A stretch of 64,000 bases of DNA from Polynucleobacter sp. MWH-UH35A (GCF_018687075.1 NZ_CP061285.1:1612001-1676000); one strand, 5' to 3'. Numbered from the stretch's first letter, positions 1-9,573 are shown. Program-made: numbers and translations. The notes: a model not told the origin generated them from the sequence alone.

Positions 1-2
1 TG

Positions 3-371
3 GGTACCGCTGCCAAAATGGGTCCAGGCTACTTCCCGTTCTATCTAGGCATCTTGATGTTCTTATTGGGCATCTTGGTAGCCGTTAAAGCTTTCGGCGC
101 CAAAGCAGCCATCGAAAGCATTCCAAAATTTAATTGGCGCATCATTGCACAAATTACAGGTGCTGTTGTCCTCTACGGATTGCTCCTGCCGCGCCTTGGC
201 TTCTTAATAGCCGTAGTGGTGCTGGTTTTTGTTGCTGCTAGCGCTAGCAAAGAATTTACCTGGAAAGGCACTGCAATCAATGCGGCTTTCTTGGTGACAT
301 TTACTTATTCAGTGTTTGTGTTGGGTCTGAAACTTCAGTTCCCACTCCTGCCTGTATTCCTACAACAATAA
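3..371 (+). CDS. tctB: TctB family small membrane subunit (5' end missing)
   Basis: Small membrane subunit of a tripartite tricarboxylate transporter (TctABC type). The reading frame is open from base 3 (Gly-Thr-Ala-Ala-Lys-Met-Gly-Pro-Gly-Tyr-Phe-Pro). The GTAxxMGPGYFP stretch is typical of the first extracytoplasmic loop of TctB (DUF1468) proteins, so the first helix lies upstream of the window and the Met at base 18 is internal. The rest holds about three hydrophobic segments. It is followed after 20 bases by tctA, the usual order. The periplasmic binding protein TctC is not in view and probably lies upstream. The substrate cannot be told from the sequence; citrate or another carboxylate is likely from family knowledge. 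Confidence 0.9.
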   Translation, partial: GTAAKMGPGYFPFYLGILMFLLGILVAVKAFGAKAAIESIPKFNWRIIAQITGAVVLYGLLLPRLGFLIAVVVLVFVAASASKEFTWKGTAINAAFLVTFTYSVFVLGLKLQFPLLPVFLQQ

Positions 372-391
372 CGAACCGGGGACTCTGAAAA

Positions 392-1894
392 ATGGATTTA
401 TTTGCTAACTTAGCTCTCGGTTTCGATACCGCGTTCACATTACAAAACCTCCTGTACTGCCTTATTGGTTGCATCTTGGGAACTTTGATTGGTGTATTAC
501 CAGGCCTCGGCCCGATTGCAACGATCGCGATGTTATTGCCTGCAACCTATGCGTTGCCTCCAATTGCTGCCCTGATTATGTTGGCCGGCATTTACTACGG
601 CTCACAGTACGGCGGATCTACAACAGCGATTTTGTTAAATATTCCGGGGGAGACGTCGTCGGTGGTAACTGCAATCGACGGCTACCAAATGGCCCGCAAT
701 GGTCGAGCCGGTGTTGCACTCTTTACTGCTGGTATGGGCTCATTCTTTGCTGGTTGCGTAGCAACTTTAGTATTGGCCGCCTTTGCCGCTCCACTCTCTC
801 AACTCGCATTTAAGTTTGGTCCTGCCGAATACTTCTCCTTGATGGTCCTAGGCCTGATCGGTGCAGTTGTATTGGCATCCGGCTCATTGATCAAGGCAAT
901 TGGCATGATCATCTTGGGTCTCTTGATGGGCTTGATTGGTACTGACGTGAACTCTGGTGTATCACGCTATGCGTTCGATATTCCTGAATTGAGCGATGGT
1001 ATCGGCTTCGTAGCTGTGGCGATGGGCGTGTTCGGATTCGCAGAAATTATGGGCAACCTTGAAAAGTCTGGCGAAGACGAAGGCTTCCTTAATAAGCTCA
1101 CCAGCATGATCCCAACCAAGACTGATGTGAAGCGTATGATTCCTTCGGTATTGCGAGGCACCACTATCGGCTCTATCTTGGGCATCTTGCCAGGCGGTGG
1201 CGCTGCACTGGCTGCGTTTGGCGCCTACTCTGTTGAGAAGAAATCCTCTAAGTACAGCCATGAATTCGGCAAAGGTGCTATTGAGGGTGTTGCAGGTCCT
1301 GAAGCAGCAAACAACGCTGCCGCTCAAACATCATTCATCCCATTGCTCACATTAGGTATTCCACCAAATGCGGTGATGGCCTTGATGGTTGGCGCGATGA
1401 CTATTCATAATATTCAGCCAGGTCCACAAGTGATGACCAGCAACCCAGCACTCTTCTGGGGTCTGATTGCTTCCATGTGGATCGGTAACGTGATGTTGAT
1501 CCTCCTGAACTTGCCTCTGATTGGTATCTGGGTAAAGCTCTTGAAGATTCCATATCGCTTCCTCTATCCAGCCATTTTGGTGTTCTGCTGCATTGGCGTA
1601 TACACGGTAAACAACACTGTGTTTGACGTTTATGTGACTGCAGGCTTTGGCTTGATTGGTTACCTGTTCTTCAAACTGGGTTGCGAACCTCCTCCATTGC
1701 TCTTGGGCTTTGTGCTAGGACCAATGATGGAAGAGAACTTCCGTCGCGCCCTCTTGCTATCCCGTGGCGACTTCTCCACCTTTGTAACCCGCCCACTTTC
1801 TCTAGGTTTGCTGATTGCAGCAGCCCTCTTGGTAGTGATCGTGGCTTTGCCAGCAGTGAAGAAGACTCGCGAAGAGGCATTCGTAGAGGATTGA
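392..1894 (+). CDS. tctA: TctA family large permease subunit
   Basis: Large membrane subunit of the tripartite tricarboxylate transporter, 500 residues, the normal family size. About 11-12 hydrophobic segments span the protein. Family signatures are visible: GVLPGLGP at residues 34-41, the YYGSQYGGSTT segment near 68-78 followed by NIPGE, and a second glycine-rich GILPGGGAA loop near 264-272 that mirrors the first, as expected for the inverted-repeat fold. It follows tctB by 20 bases and is closed by a strong terminator, so tctB-tctA end an operon. It drives secondary, ion-coupled uptake of a carboxylate delivered by a TctC binding protein that is not in the window. Confidence 0.95.
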   Translation: MDLFANLALGFDTAFTLQNLLYCLIGCILGTLIGVLPGLGPIATIAMLLPATYALPPIAALIMLAGIYYGSQYGGSTTAILLNIPGETSSVVTAIDGYQMARNGRAGVALFTAGMGSFFAGCVATLVLAAFAAPLSQLAFKFGPAEYFSLMVLGLIGAVVLASGSLIKAIGMIILGLLMGLIGTDVNSGVSRYAFDIPELSDGIGFVAVAMGVFGFAEIMGNLEKSGEDEGFLNKLTSMIPTKTDVKRMIPSVLRGTTIGSILGILPGGGAALAAFGAYSVEKKSSKYSHEFGKGAIEGVAGPEAANNAAAQTSFIPLLTLGIPPNAVMALMVGAMTIHNIQPGPQVMTSNPALFWGLIASMWIGNVMLILLNLPLIGIWVKLLKIPYRFLYPAILVFCCIGVYTVNNTVFDVYVTAGFGLIGYLFFKLGCEPPPLLLGFVLGPMMEENFRRALLLSRGDFSTFVTRPLSLGLLIAAALLVVIVALPAVKKTREEAFVED

Positions 1895-1917
1895 TTCTCT
1901 ACGCCTCCCCAGAAATG

Positions 1918-1944
1918 AGCCCGCAGCAGTTTGCGGGCTTTTTC
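1918..1944 (+). terminator. Rho-independent terminator after tctA
   Basis: Perfect 8-bp inverted repeat AGCCCGCA / TGCGGGCT with a 6-base loop, followed by TTTT, starting 23 bases after the tctA stop. The ORF-level extension of glnS would start inside this hairpin, which argues for the later glnS start. Confidence 0.9.
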
Positions 1945-1966
1945 TTTATGGGCCAAGGGTTTTCTC

Positions 1967-1972
1967 TACAAT
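1967..1972 (+). promoter_or_regulatory. -10 box of glnS, leaderless arrangement
   Basis: TACAAT ends 6 bases before the glnS ATG at 1979, so transcription would begin at or next to the start codon. No Shine-Dalgarno sequence precedes the ATG. No clear -35 was seen. Inferred from position only. Confidence 0.5.
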
Positions 1973-1978
1973 GTGGCT

Positions 1979-3751
1979 ATGTCCCAAGATAGCAAACCCA
2001 CCAAAGCAAATACCGGCACTGTAGCTGAGCCATCAAACTTCTTACGTCAGATCATTGATCATGACTTGGCAAGTGGTGCTTTTTCACAGCGCACGAATTT
2101 AGCCGGTGAAGCTATCCCACCCATCATTACCCGCTTTCCGCCTGAGCCTAATGGATACCTACATATCGGCCACGCTAAAAGTATTTGCCTCAATTTTGGC
2201 TTAGCTGCTGATTACAACAATCAAGCAGGTGGCGCGCGTTGCAATATGCGCCTTGACGATACTAACCCCGTGAAAGAGGATGTTGAGTACGCTGACAGTA
2301 TTTTAGATGCAGTGAAGTGGTTAGGTTTTGATTGGGGCACCCATCTGTATCACGCAAGTGATTACTTTGACAAACTCTACGAGTTTGCCGAGATCCTCAT
2401 TCAGAATGGGAAGGCATACGTTGATAGCCAAAGTGCGGATGACATTCACACCAATCGCGGCAACTTTGGCCAAGCCGGAAAAAATAGCCCCTATCGTGAT
2501 CGCAGTCCAGCAGAAAATCTACAGCTATTTCGCGATATGTGCGATGGCAAGTATAAAGATGGTGAACATGTCCTGCGCTTGAAGATTGATATGGCGCACC
2601 CCAACATCGTGATGCGCGATCCCGTGGTTTATCGCATTCGCCATACCGACCATCACCGCACTGGCAGCAAGTGGTGCATCTATCCACTTTATGACTTTAC
2701 CCATTGCATTTCCGATGCGCTAGAGAATGTCTCCCATTCCATATGCACACTGGAGTTTGAGAACAACCGTCCGCTATATGACTGGATTGTGAATTCCCTC
2801 AGGGAGCTAGGCGTCTTTAAAGACCCTGTGCCACACCAATATGAATTCGCCCGACTCAATCTGACTTACACCATCACTAGCAAGCGCAAGCTCCTGCAGC
2901 TGGTAGAAGAAAAGCATGTTGAAGGCTGGGATGATCCGCGCATGCCAACGATCGTTGGTATTCGACGTCGCGGCTATACCCCAGAAAGTATTCGCTTGTT
3001 CTGCGAACGTATTGGCGTCTCAAAGGCAGATAGCTGGATTGATATGAGCACTTTAGATCAAGCATTACGCGATGATCTTGAAGTCAGAGCACCACGAGCG
3101 ACTGCGGTTCTCAAACCGCTTAAGTTGGTGGTAGAAAATTTTGATGCAAACACCAAAGAGCCATGTTCTGCACCACGCCACCCCAATCATCCAGAATGGG
3201 GTAATCGTGAATTTAATTTCACACGTGAGCTGTGGATTGAAGCGGATGACTTTATGAAAGAACCTATTAAGGGATTCTTCAGACTTTATCCGCCGATCGG
3301 GGATCAGCCTGGTAGCCGGGTACGTTTACGTCATGGCTTTGTAGTGGAGTGCACCGGCTTTGAAACTGATGCGCAAGGCAATGTCACGCAAGTTAATGTG
3401 GCTCACTTCCCTGATAGCAAGAGCGGTACGCCTGGCTCGAATAACTATAAGGTTAAAGGCAATATCCACTGGATCAGCGCCGCCGAGGCGATTCCGGCTG
3501 AAGTGCGCCTGTACGATCACCTCTTTAATGACCCACATCCAGATAGCGGCGATAAGAACTTCTTAGATGCCATTAATCCTCACTCCAAGCAAACGATTAG
3601 CGCTTACTTAGAGCCTTGCATGAAAGAAGCTAAACCCGAAGATCGCTTCCAATTTGAGCGTCATGGCTACTTTGTTGCCGATAAGAATGATTCAAAACCT
3701 AGCAAGCCAGTATTTAACCGTACGGTGGGGCTTAAGGATTCTTGGAAATAG
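1979..3751 (+). CDS. glnS: Glutaminyl-tRNA synthetase
   Basis: Charges tRNA-Gln with glutamine in the cytoplasm; class I synthetase of 590 residues. The ATP-binding HIGH motif is at residues 62-65 inside PPEPNGYLHIGHAKS, and the KMSKS-type loop is present as ITSKRK at 299-304 (GlnRS of other bacteria has MSKRK). The C-terminal third is the anticodon-binding beta-barrel part. The frame is open further upstream, but ATG 1979 (MSQDSKPTK) is chosen because earlier starts fall in the tctA terminator and a -10 box sits just before it. The 3' end overlaps the convergent SDR gene by 20 bases. Confidence 0.97.
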   Translation: MSQDSKPTKANTGTVAEPSNFLRQIIDHDLASGAFSQRTNLAGEAIPPIITRFPPEPNGYLHIGHAKSICLNFGLAADYNNQAGGARCNMRLDDTNPVKEDVEYADSILDAVKWLGFDWGTHLYHASDYFDKLYEFAEILIQNGKAYVDSQSADDIHTNRGNFGQAGKNSPYRDRSPAENLQLFRDMCDGKYKDGEHVLRLKIDMAHPNIVMRDPVVYRIRHTDHHRTGSKWCIYPLYDFTHCISDALENVSHSICTLEFENNRPLYDWIVNSLRELGVFKDPVPHQYEFARLNLTYTITSKRKLLQLVEEKHVEGWDDPRMPTIVGIRRRGYTPESIRLFCERIGVSKADSWIDMSTLDQALRDDLEVRAPRATAVLKPLKLVVENFDANTKEPCSAPRHPNHPEWGNREFNFTRELWIEADDFMKEPIKGFFRLYPPIGDQPGSRVRLRHGFVVECTGFETDAQGNVTQVNVAHFPDSKSGTPGSNNYKVKGNIHWISAAEAIPAEVRLYDHLFNDPHPDSGDKNFLDAINPHSKQTISAYLEPCMKEAKPEDRFQFERHGYFVADKNDSKPSKPVFNRTVGLKDSWK

Positions 3752-4628
3752 TTTTTAAAAAATGTCCTACGCTGGGATAGCGTAGCGGCGTTTTGAGTTC
3801 ATGCAAACGACCATTCATCACTCTGCGTGATTCGCGCATAAATGACCACAGCATTGGGCTTACAATTTTTTGCAACTCATTGCCAGGTAATCGTGCTGGC
3901 CTTTCCAAATCAAAGGCATCAGCCACTTCATCGAAGTAATCACCCATTTTGGTTTCCTCACCATCGCAGGCATTGATGATGCGCTGGGGTTTACCGTGAT
4001 AAACCGCCGCACACACTAACCTCGCCAAATCATCGCTATGGATGTGATTGGAGTAAGTATCTTCCTCCGAAAGTAGCGCCGGTATTTTTGCCTGTAATCG
4101 CTCAATAGGCAAACGATCGGCAGCGTAAATTCCGGGTACACGCAAAATAGTCACAGCCACGCCATTTGCAGGGCCCCACAAGCGCAGTGCTTGCTCGGCA
4201 TCCACCCTTCTTTGAGCGCGCTCACTTTGCGGGCTAACTTGGGTCACTTCACTCACCTTTCCGCCCCTATGGTCCCCATATACGCCAGTAGTACTGATAT
4301 AGACTAGGCGCCTGACGGCATTGGAGCCTTGGGCTAAAATTCGTAGAAGGTTGCGGGTTCGGCAATCACGATTTCCACCATTTTGAGGTGGCGCTAGATG
4401 AATGACGGTTTGAGCTAAACCACTAAGGCGCCACAAAGACTCTGGATGATCCAGATTACCCAAAATAGGAATCGCGCCAACCTCCCTCAACTCCTGAAAG
4501 CGATTCTGTTGAGAAGTGAGTGCAAATACACGGTGACTTCTAGAGAGCTGTTTAGCTACCCGAAGACCAATATCTCCGCAGCCAATAATCAGGATTGAAG
4601 GTTTACCAAAAGATTGCATAAGTGACAT
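3732..4628 (-). CDS. SDR-fold NAD(P)-dependent oxidoreductase/epimerase-like protein
   Basis: Protein of 298 residues with an N-terminal Rossmann fold: hydrophobic strand followed by GCGDIG near residues 16-21, and a YISTTGVYGDH segment in the middle resembling the active-site Ser/Tyr region of extended or atypical SDR proteins. It looks like the E. coli YeeZ group of NAD-dependent epimerase/dehydratase-like proteins, whose substrate is not established. The start is ATG 4628 (MSLMQSF) or ATG 4619; neither has a good ribosome site. It is divergent from the ferredoxin-type reductase with only 27 bases between starts, and its end overlaps glnS. No specific function is claimed. Confidence 0.8.
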   Translation of the reverse strand: MSLMQSFGKPSILIIGCGDIGLRVAKQLSRSHRVFALTSQQNRFQELREVGAIPILGNLDHPESLWRLSGLAQTVIHLAPPQNGGNRDCRTRNLLRILAQGSNAVRRLVYISTTGVYGDHRGGKVSEVTQVSPQSERAQRRVDAEQALRLWGPANGVAVTILRVPGIYAADRLPIERLQAKIPALLSEEDTYSNHIHSDDLARLVCAAVYHGKPQRIINACDGEETKMGDYFDEVADAFDLERPARLPGNELQKIVSPMLWSFMRESRRVMNGRLHELKTPLRYPSVGHFLKTISKNP

Positions 4629-4655
4629 CGTAACGATTTATTGAAAGGAATGAGA

Positions 4656-5696
4656 GTGTCTTACCAAGTCACGCTCAAAACGAGCGGCAAACAATTTACA
4701 GTCAATCCAGATGAAAACCTCCTTGAGGCTGCTCTGCGTCAAGGCATCAACCTGCCCTATGGCTGCAAAAATGGTGCTTGCGGATCATGCAAAGGTAAAG
4801 TTTTGGAGGGTCAGGTTACTCATGGCCAGCATAGTGAAAGCGCCCTTAGCAAAGCCGATGAAACATCCGGCAGCATTCTGTTTTGCTGCTCTCACCCCCA
4901 ATCAGACCTGTTAATTGAGGCGCGTGAAGTTCAAGGTGCTGGTGATATTGCGATTCGTAAGGTGCCCTGCCGCGTCAACACAATTCTCAAACCAAGTGCT
5001 GATGTTGCCATCCTCAAACTCCAGCTACCCGCCGCTGAACGTTTTCAATTTCTTGCTGGGCAGTATTTAGAGTTTCTTCTGAAGGATGGTCAACGCCGCG
5101 CCTACTCAATTGCCAATGCGCCTGAGCAAGATGGGCCTCTCGAATTGCACATTCGCCATTTGCCCGGCGGTCTATTCACCGACTTTGTATTCGGCGCAGT
5201 CACCCCCGCACTAAAGGAAAAAGACATTCTTCGTTTTGAAGGTCCACTGGGAAGCTTCTTTCTAAGAGAAGATTCTAAGAAACCGATTATTTTTGTTGCC
5301 GCTGGCACAGGATTTGCGCCAATCAAATCGATCATCGAGCAAATGCAGGCCAAGAAGATTCATCGACCCATTCACCTGTACTGGGGCGGCCGTCGTCCAA
5401 ACGATTTGTATTTAGATGATTTGTGCAAATCTTGGGAAAAGCAAATTGCCGACTTTAAGTACATCCCGGTGATTTCCGATGCGTTAGCTGAAGACACATG
5501 GCAGGGTCGCACAGGCTTTGTGCATCAAGCCGCCATGGCAGACCATCCTGACATGAAGGGATTTCAGGTCTACGCTTGCGGAGCTCCAGTGATGGTCAAT
5601 GCGGCCCGCAATGATTTTTCATCCAAGTGTCATCTGCCTGAGGAAGAATTCTTTGCTGACTCCTTTACCAGCGCAGCGGATTTGGCTAGCGCATAA
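4656..5696 (+). CDS. 2Fe-2S ferredoxin / FAD / NAD(P) reductase (CDP-glucoseen reductase-like)
   Basis: Electron-transfer flavoprotein of 346 residues. It has an N-terminal plant-type 2Fe-2S ferredoxin domain with cysteines at 37, 42 and 45 (CKNGACGSC) and 77/78, then an FAD domain with RAYSIANAP and an NAD(P) domain with GTGFAPIKS. This layout is often annotated CDP-6-deoxy-delta-3,4-glucoseen reductase, but no deoxysugar genes are nearby, so its partner is unknown. GTG 4656 is preferred: AGGA lies 6 bases before it, whereas the ATG at 4650 abuts that AGGA directly, and the family usually begins M-S-(Y/F)-Q-V. The TTG at 4641 is even less likely. Confidence 0.88.
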   Translation: MSYQVTLKTSGKQFTVNPDENLLEAALRQGINLPYGCKNGACGSCKGKVLEGQVTHGQHSESALSKADETSGSILFCCSHPQSDLLIEAREVQGAGDIAIRKVPCRVNTILKPSADVAILKLQLPAAERFQFLAGQYLEFLLKDGQRRAYSIANAPEQDGPLELHIRHLPGGLFTDFVFGAVTPALKEKDILRFEGPLGSFFLREDSKKPIIFVAAGTGFAPIKSIIEQMQAKKIHRPIHLYWGGRRPNDLYLDDLCKSWEKQIADFKYIPVISDALAEDTWQGRTGFVHQAAMADHPDMKGFQVYACGAPVMVNAARNDFSSKCHLPEEEFFADSFTSAADLASA

Positions 5697-5767
5697 GTCC
5701 TGCGCCATAAATCCCATTCAGTTAGATAATAGATACTTCATTTGACCTTATTGACCACTAAATCAGC

Positions 5768-6961
5768 ATGAATAAGCCAGCTCAAGCCATCGATACCCAT
5801 TCAGTAATGTTCATTACTCCGCGCCCAGAAGTGGTGATGATGGAAGGCAAGGGCTCATGGCTTACAGACAATAATGGCAAGCGCTACTTAGATTTCTTGC
5901 AAGGCTGGGCCGTCAATTGCTTAGGCCATGGCAATCCAGGAATGATTGAAGCACTTAACGCACAAGCAAAAAAACTCATCAATCCAAGTCCAGCGTTCTA
6001 TAACGAACCGATGATTGGTTTATCTAATCTGCTCACAGAAAATAGTTGTTTTGACAAAGTGTTCTTTGCGAACAGCGGTGCCGAAGCGAATGAAGGCGCC
6101 ATTAAGTTGGCGCGCAAATGGGGTCAGCTCAATAAATCGGGTGCCTTTGAAATCATTACTTTTGATCATAGTTTTCATGGGCGCACACTAGCAACGATGA
6201 GCGCCTCTGGAAAGCCAGGCTGGGACACCATGTTTGCACCCCAAGTTCCAGGGTTTCCTAAAGCGGATTTAAACGATCTTGAATCAGTAAAAAAACTGGT
6301 AACCGACAAAACGGTTGCGGTCATGCTCGAGCCGGTTCAAGGTGAAGGCGGCGTCATTCCCGCCACCACAGAATTTATGCGCGAACTCCGCAAGTTCACC
6401 AAAGAAAACAACATTCTATTGATTGTGGATGAAGTGCAAGCTGGCTGCGGACGCACTGGCACCCTCTTTGCTTACCAAAACTACGGCATTGAGCCAGACA
6501 TCATGACCCTGGGCAAGGGTATTGGCGGAGGCGTTCCATTAGCAGCCCTATTGGCAACAGATGCAGTAGCTTGTTTTGTACCTGGCGATCAAGGTGGTAC
6601 CTATAACGGCAACCCACTCATGACTGCTGTTGGTATTAGCGTCATTAGACAGCTTATGGCTCCAGGATTCCTGGAGAGTGTTAAAGCCAAAGGCGAGCTA
6701 CTCAAAACCGAATTACTCAAACTGGTAAGCGAGTTCAATCTTGAGGGCGAGCGCGGCGAGGGTTTGCTACGTGCGCTGATGCTTGGAAAAGACATTGGCC
6801 CAAAACTGGTTGAGCTAGCGCGCGATCGAAACCCAGAAGGTTTATTGATCAACTCTCCAAGACCAAACTTATTGCGCTTTATGCCAGCATTGAATGTATC
6901 CGATGATGAAATTCGTCAGATGTGTAATATGCTGCGCGAGTTACTCAAGGAAGCAGTTTAA
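5768..6961 (+). CDS. argD: Acetylornithine aminotransferase (class III PLP transaminase)
   Basis: PLP-dependent class III aminotransferase, 397 residues, most like acetylornithine/succinyldiaminopimelate transaminase (arginine and possibly lysine synthesis). Visible are NSGAEANEGAIKLAR (phosphate-binding region), DEVQAGCGRTG with the PLP-ring aspartate, and TLGKGIGGGVP with the Schiff-base lysine. argF and argG lie 22 kb away, so the arginine genes are scattered. A gap of 71 bases upstream contains TAGATAAT about 35 bases before the ATG, a possible -10 box. Related transaminases (ornithine or 4-aminobutyrate) cannot be fully excluded. Confidence 0.88.
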   Translation: MNKPAQAIDTHSVMFITPRPEVVMMEGKGSWLTDNNGKRYLDFLQGWAVNCLGHGNPGMIEALNAQAKKLINPSPAFYNEPMIGLSNLLTENSCFDKVFFANSGAEANEGAIKLARKWGQLNKSGAFEIITFDHSFHGRTLATMSASGKPGWDTMFAPQVPGFPKADLNDLESVKKLVTDKTVAVMLEPVQGEGGVIPATTEFMRELRKFTKENNILLIVDEVQAGCGRTGTLFAYQNYGIEPDIMTLGKGIGGGVPLAALLATDAVACFVPGDQGGTYNGNPLMTAVGISVIRQLMAPGFLESVKAKGELLKTELLKLVSEFNLEGERGEGLLRALMLGKDIGPKLVELARDRNPEGLLINSPRPNLLRFMPALNVSDDEIRQMCNMLRELLKEAV

Positions 6962-6971
6962 AGCTATCCGC

Positions 6972-7685
6972 CTACTCGCCCAAGTAGGCGGCTCGTACCC
7001 TCGGATCTTCCAGCAACTCTTTTCCAGATCCGCTGAGGGTGATTAAACCGCTTTCCATAACATAAGCACGGTCCGCCATCTGCAAGGCTAAGCGCGCATT
7101 CTGCTCTACCAGCAGAATTGTCATACCGCTAGATGACAAGCTCCGCACCACATCAAAAATAGTCTCTACCATGATGGGCGATAAACCCATTGAGGGCTCA
7201 TCTAGGAGCAACAATTTCGGCTCGGCCATCATCGCCCTACCCATGGCTACCATTTGCTGCTCGCCGCCTGATAGCGTGCCCGCCAATTGAGATAGGCGCT
7301 CTTTCAATCTTGGGAAATATGAGTAAACCTCTTCCAACTTGCGCTCGATTTCTTTGGCATCTGACTTTAAGTAGGCGCCCATTTGCAAGTTTTCTAAAAT
7401 CGTCATGCGTTTAAAGACGCCACGACCTTCAGGCACCATGCCCAGACCCAGGCGCACTAATTCATAAGCAGGCAACCTCCTAGTCTTCTGATTTGCAAAA
7501 TCAATTTCACCGGCAGAAGGGGTGAGCAAACCTGCGATTGCCTTCAGGCTCGAACTCTTACCCGCACCATTTGCGCCAATTAATGCTACGAGCTCACCTT
7601 GATTGACATGCAGATCAATTCCTTTAACAGCATTAATGCCGCCATAAGAAACCTTGAGATCTTTTACATTCAGCAAGGCACTCAT
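6972..7685 (-). CDS. livF: Branched-chain amino-acid ABC transporter ATPase LivF
   Basis: ATPase subunit, 237 residues, of a high-affinity branched-chain amino-acid importer. Walker A is GANGAGKSS near 37-45, the ABC signature is LSGGEQQ, and Walker B is LLLLDEPSMGL. The short form with MVPEGRGVF after the Q-loop region is typical of LivF. The start ATG shares its A with the livG stop (TAATG), pointing to translational coupling. It is the last gene of livK-H-M-G-F. Confidence 0.96.
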   Translation of the reverse strand: MSALLNVKDLKVSYGGINAVKGIDLHVNQGELVALIGANGAGKSSSLKAIAGLLTPSAGEIDFANQKTRRLPAYELVRLGLGMVPEGRGVFKRMTILENLQMGAYLKSDAKEIERKLEEVYSYFPRLKERLSQLAGTLSGGEQQMVAMGRAMMAEPKLLLLDEPSMGLSPIMVETIFDVVRSLSSSGMTILLVEQNARLALQMADRAYVMESGLITLSGSGKELLEDPRVRAAYLGE

Positions 7686-8458
7686 TAAGCAGCTCCTTGA
7701 CCGAGATAGGCTCTAATCACTTCTGGATGCACCCGAACATCCGCCGGCTTTCCGGCAGCAATTACTTTGCCATAATCGAGCACCGTGAGGCTGTCGCAAA
7801 TTCCCATCACCAAACTCACATCGTGCTCAATTAGTAAGATGGTTTTACCATCAGCACGAATACGCAATAGCAATTCACGAAGCTCTAGCTTTTCGGTCGC
7901 ATTCATGCCGGCTGCAGGTTCATCCAGTGCCAAGAGCTTAGGTTCAGTCGCTAATGCCCTGGCAATCTCCAGGCGACGTTGATGACCATAAGAAAGATTA
8001 CGCGCCTCCATCTGAGCAAATTCGCTGAGGCCAACGTAAGCAAGTAAGGCATGCGCCTTATCGCGAATCGTTTGCTCTTCACGCTTGGTGGATGGAAAAC
8101 GAAAAATTGCACCTAACAAGCCCGCTTTAGTGCGGCAGTGGCACCCCACCATCACATTCTCTAGTACGGACATTTCACTAAAGAGGCGGATATTTTGGAA
8201 AGTTCTTGCCAAACCGGATTTAGTGACCTCAGATACTGATTCTGGAAAATACGATTTGCTATCAAACAGAAAGATTCCGGAGTCCGCAGGATAGAGACCT
8301 GTAATCACATTAAAGAAAGTAGTCTTGCCTGCACCATTAGGACCAATCAAGCCAACAATTGCACCCTGTGGCACTTGCAGACCAACAGAATCTAACGCTT
8401 GCACACCACCAAAGCGCTTAGAGACATCAGTGACATCGAGCAATAAAGAGGTGCTCAT
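7685..8458 (-). CDS. livG: Branched-chain amino-acid ABC transporter ATPase LivG
   Basis: Second ATPase of the Liv transporter, 257 residues from ATG 8458. Walker A GPNGAGKTT, signature LSYGHQRR, Walker B LLALDEPAAGM, and the GLARTFQNIRLF Q-loop segment characteristic of LivG are visible. The frame extends to 8482, but ATG 8458 overlaps the livM stop as ATGA and gives the family N-terminus (MSTSLLLDV), so it is chosen. It pairs with LivF to power the LivH/LivM channel. Confidence 0.95.
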   Translation of the reverse strand: MSTSLLLDVTDVSKRFGGVQALDSVGLQVPQGAIVGLIGPNGAGKTTFFNVITGLYPADSGIFLFDSKSYFPESVSEVTKSGLARTFQNIRLFSEMSVLENVMVGCHCRTKAGLLGAIFRFPSTKREEQTIRDKAHALLAYVGLSEFAQMEARNLSYGHQRRLEIARALATEPKLLALDEPAAGMNATEKLELRELLLRIRADGKTILLIEHDVSLVMGICDSLTVLDYGKVIAAGKPADVRVHPEVIRAYLGQGAA

Positions 8459-9573
8459 CTGCCACCCCCACGCTTTTGCCAAATACCACCTGGACGATAG
8501 AGCATGATCAAAATGAGAGCTAGGCCGTAAATTAATTGACGAATAATTTCAACATCAATAATCACGTGACCGAATAGAAACTGTTGCAATGGTTGCGCAA
8601 TACCGCGCAATATTTCTGGAAATACCGCCAAAAGCACCGCGCCCAAAATCACCCCGGGAATATGGCCGATACCACCCAGAACCACCATAGCCAGTACCAC
8701 GATGGACTCCCAGAGCGTAAATGACTCTGGCGAAACAAAGCCCTGAAAAGCAGAAAACAATACGCCCGCCACTCCAGCAAAAGATGCGCCGATTGCAAAG
8801 GCAAGCAACTTCATATTGCGGGTATTGATGCCCATCGCTTTAGCAGCGATCTCGTCCTCACGAATCGCAATCCAAGCACGGCCAATGCGGGAGTCCTGTA
8901 AGTGCAGGCAAACAATAGCGACTGCAATTGCCAGAACCAAGAATAAATAAAACACCAGATACAAACCTGGGATTTGCACAAATCCTAAATCCAAAGGCTT
9001 GGTAAATGAGATACCAAACAACTGAATCGGATCAATTCCAGAAATTCCCTTCGGGCCATTAGTAAGATTTAATGGGCGATCTAAGTTATTCATGAAAATG
9101 CGAATAATTTCACCGAATCCCAAAGTGACAATAGCCAAGTAATCTCCACGTAATTGCAGAGTAGGCAAGCCTAATACCAATCCAAATAAGGCTGCCAAAA
9201 TAATCGAGAACACCGCCACCATCCAGGGTGAAAAATGCATCCCTTCCGGAAAGCTCGCTGCTATCGATGCAAACTGAGTTGGTAAATGGGGAGAAGCCAA
9301 TAAAGCAAAGCTATAGGCTCCCAACGCATAAAAGGCGATGTAACCCAAATCCAAAAGACCTGCAAAGCCAACAACCACGTTTAAGCCCAGCGCTAAAACG
9401 ATATAGAGCAAAGCGAAGTCAATTACTCGAACCCAATAATTACCTCCAGCCGCACCTGCAACCCACGGCAAAAGAATTAGAGCAATGAGTCCAAGCCACA
9501 GATAAGTAGTTCCATTAAGGTGAATAAGGCGATTAGTGAAAAGGCTTTTAAGCACGATCAGAAACCTTTTCAC
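8455..9573 (-). CDS. livM: Branched-chain amino-acid ABC transporter permease LivM
   Basis: Inner-membrane permease of up to 372 residues with about ten hydrophobic segments. The LivM/BPD_transp_2 signature GLPTLQLRGDYLAIVTLGFGEI and the later VLGGIGHIPGVILGA region are visible. The only starts near the first helix are GTG codons. GTG 9573 overlaps livH by 26 bases; GTG 9555 overlaps by 8 and has AAGG nine bases upstream. The upstream one is given, but the downstream one is equally possible. Confidence 0.92.
   Translation of the reverse strand: MKRFLIVLKSLFTNRLIHLNGTTYLWLGLIALILLPWVAGAAGGNYWVRVIDFALLYIVLALGLNVVVGFAGLLDLGYIAFYALGAYSFALLASPHLPTQFASIAASFPEGMHFSPWMVAVFSIILAALFGLVLGLPTLQLRGDYLAIVTLGFGEIIRIFMNNLDRPLNLTNGPKGISGIDPIQLFGISFTKPLDLGFVQIPGLYLVFYLFLVLAIAVAIVCLHLQDSRIGRAWIAIREDEIAAKAMGINTRNMKLLAFAIGASFAGVAGVLFSAFQGFVSPESFTLWESIVVLAMVVLGGIGHIPGVILGAVLLAVFPEILRGIAQPLQQFLFGHVIIDVEIIRQLIYGLALILIMLYRPGGIWQKRGGGR

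Noticed and set aside
962..1327. 121-codon open frame antisense to tctA
   Set aside because: Shadow of a clear membrane-protein gene; no supporting signals.
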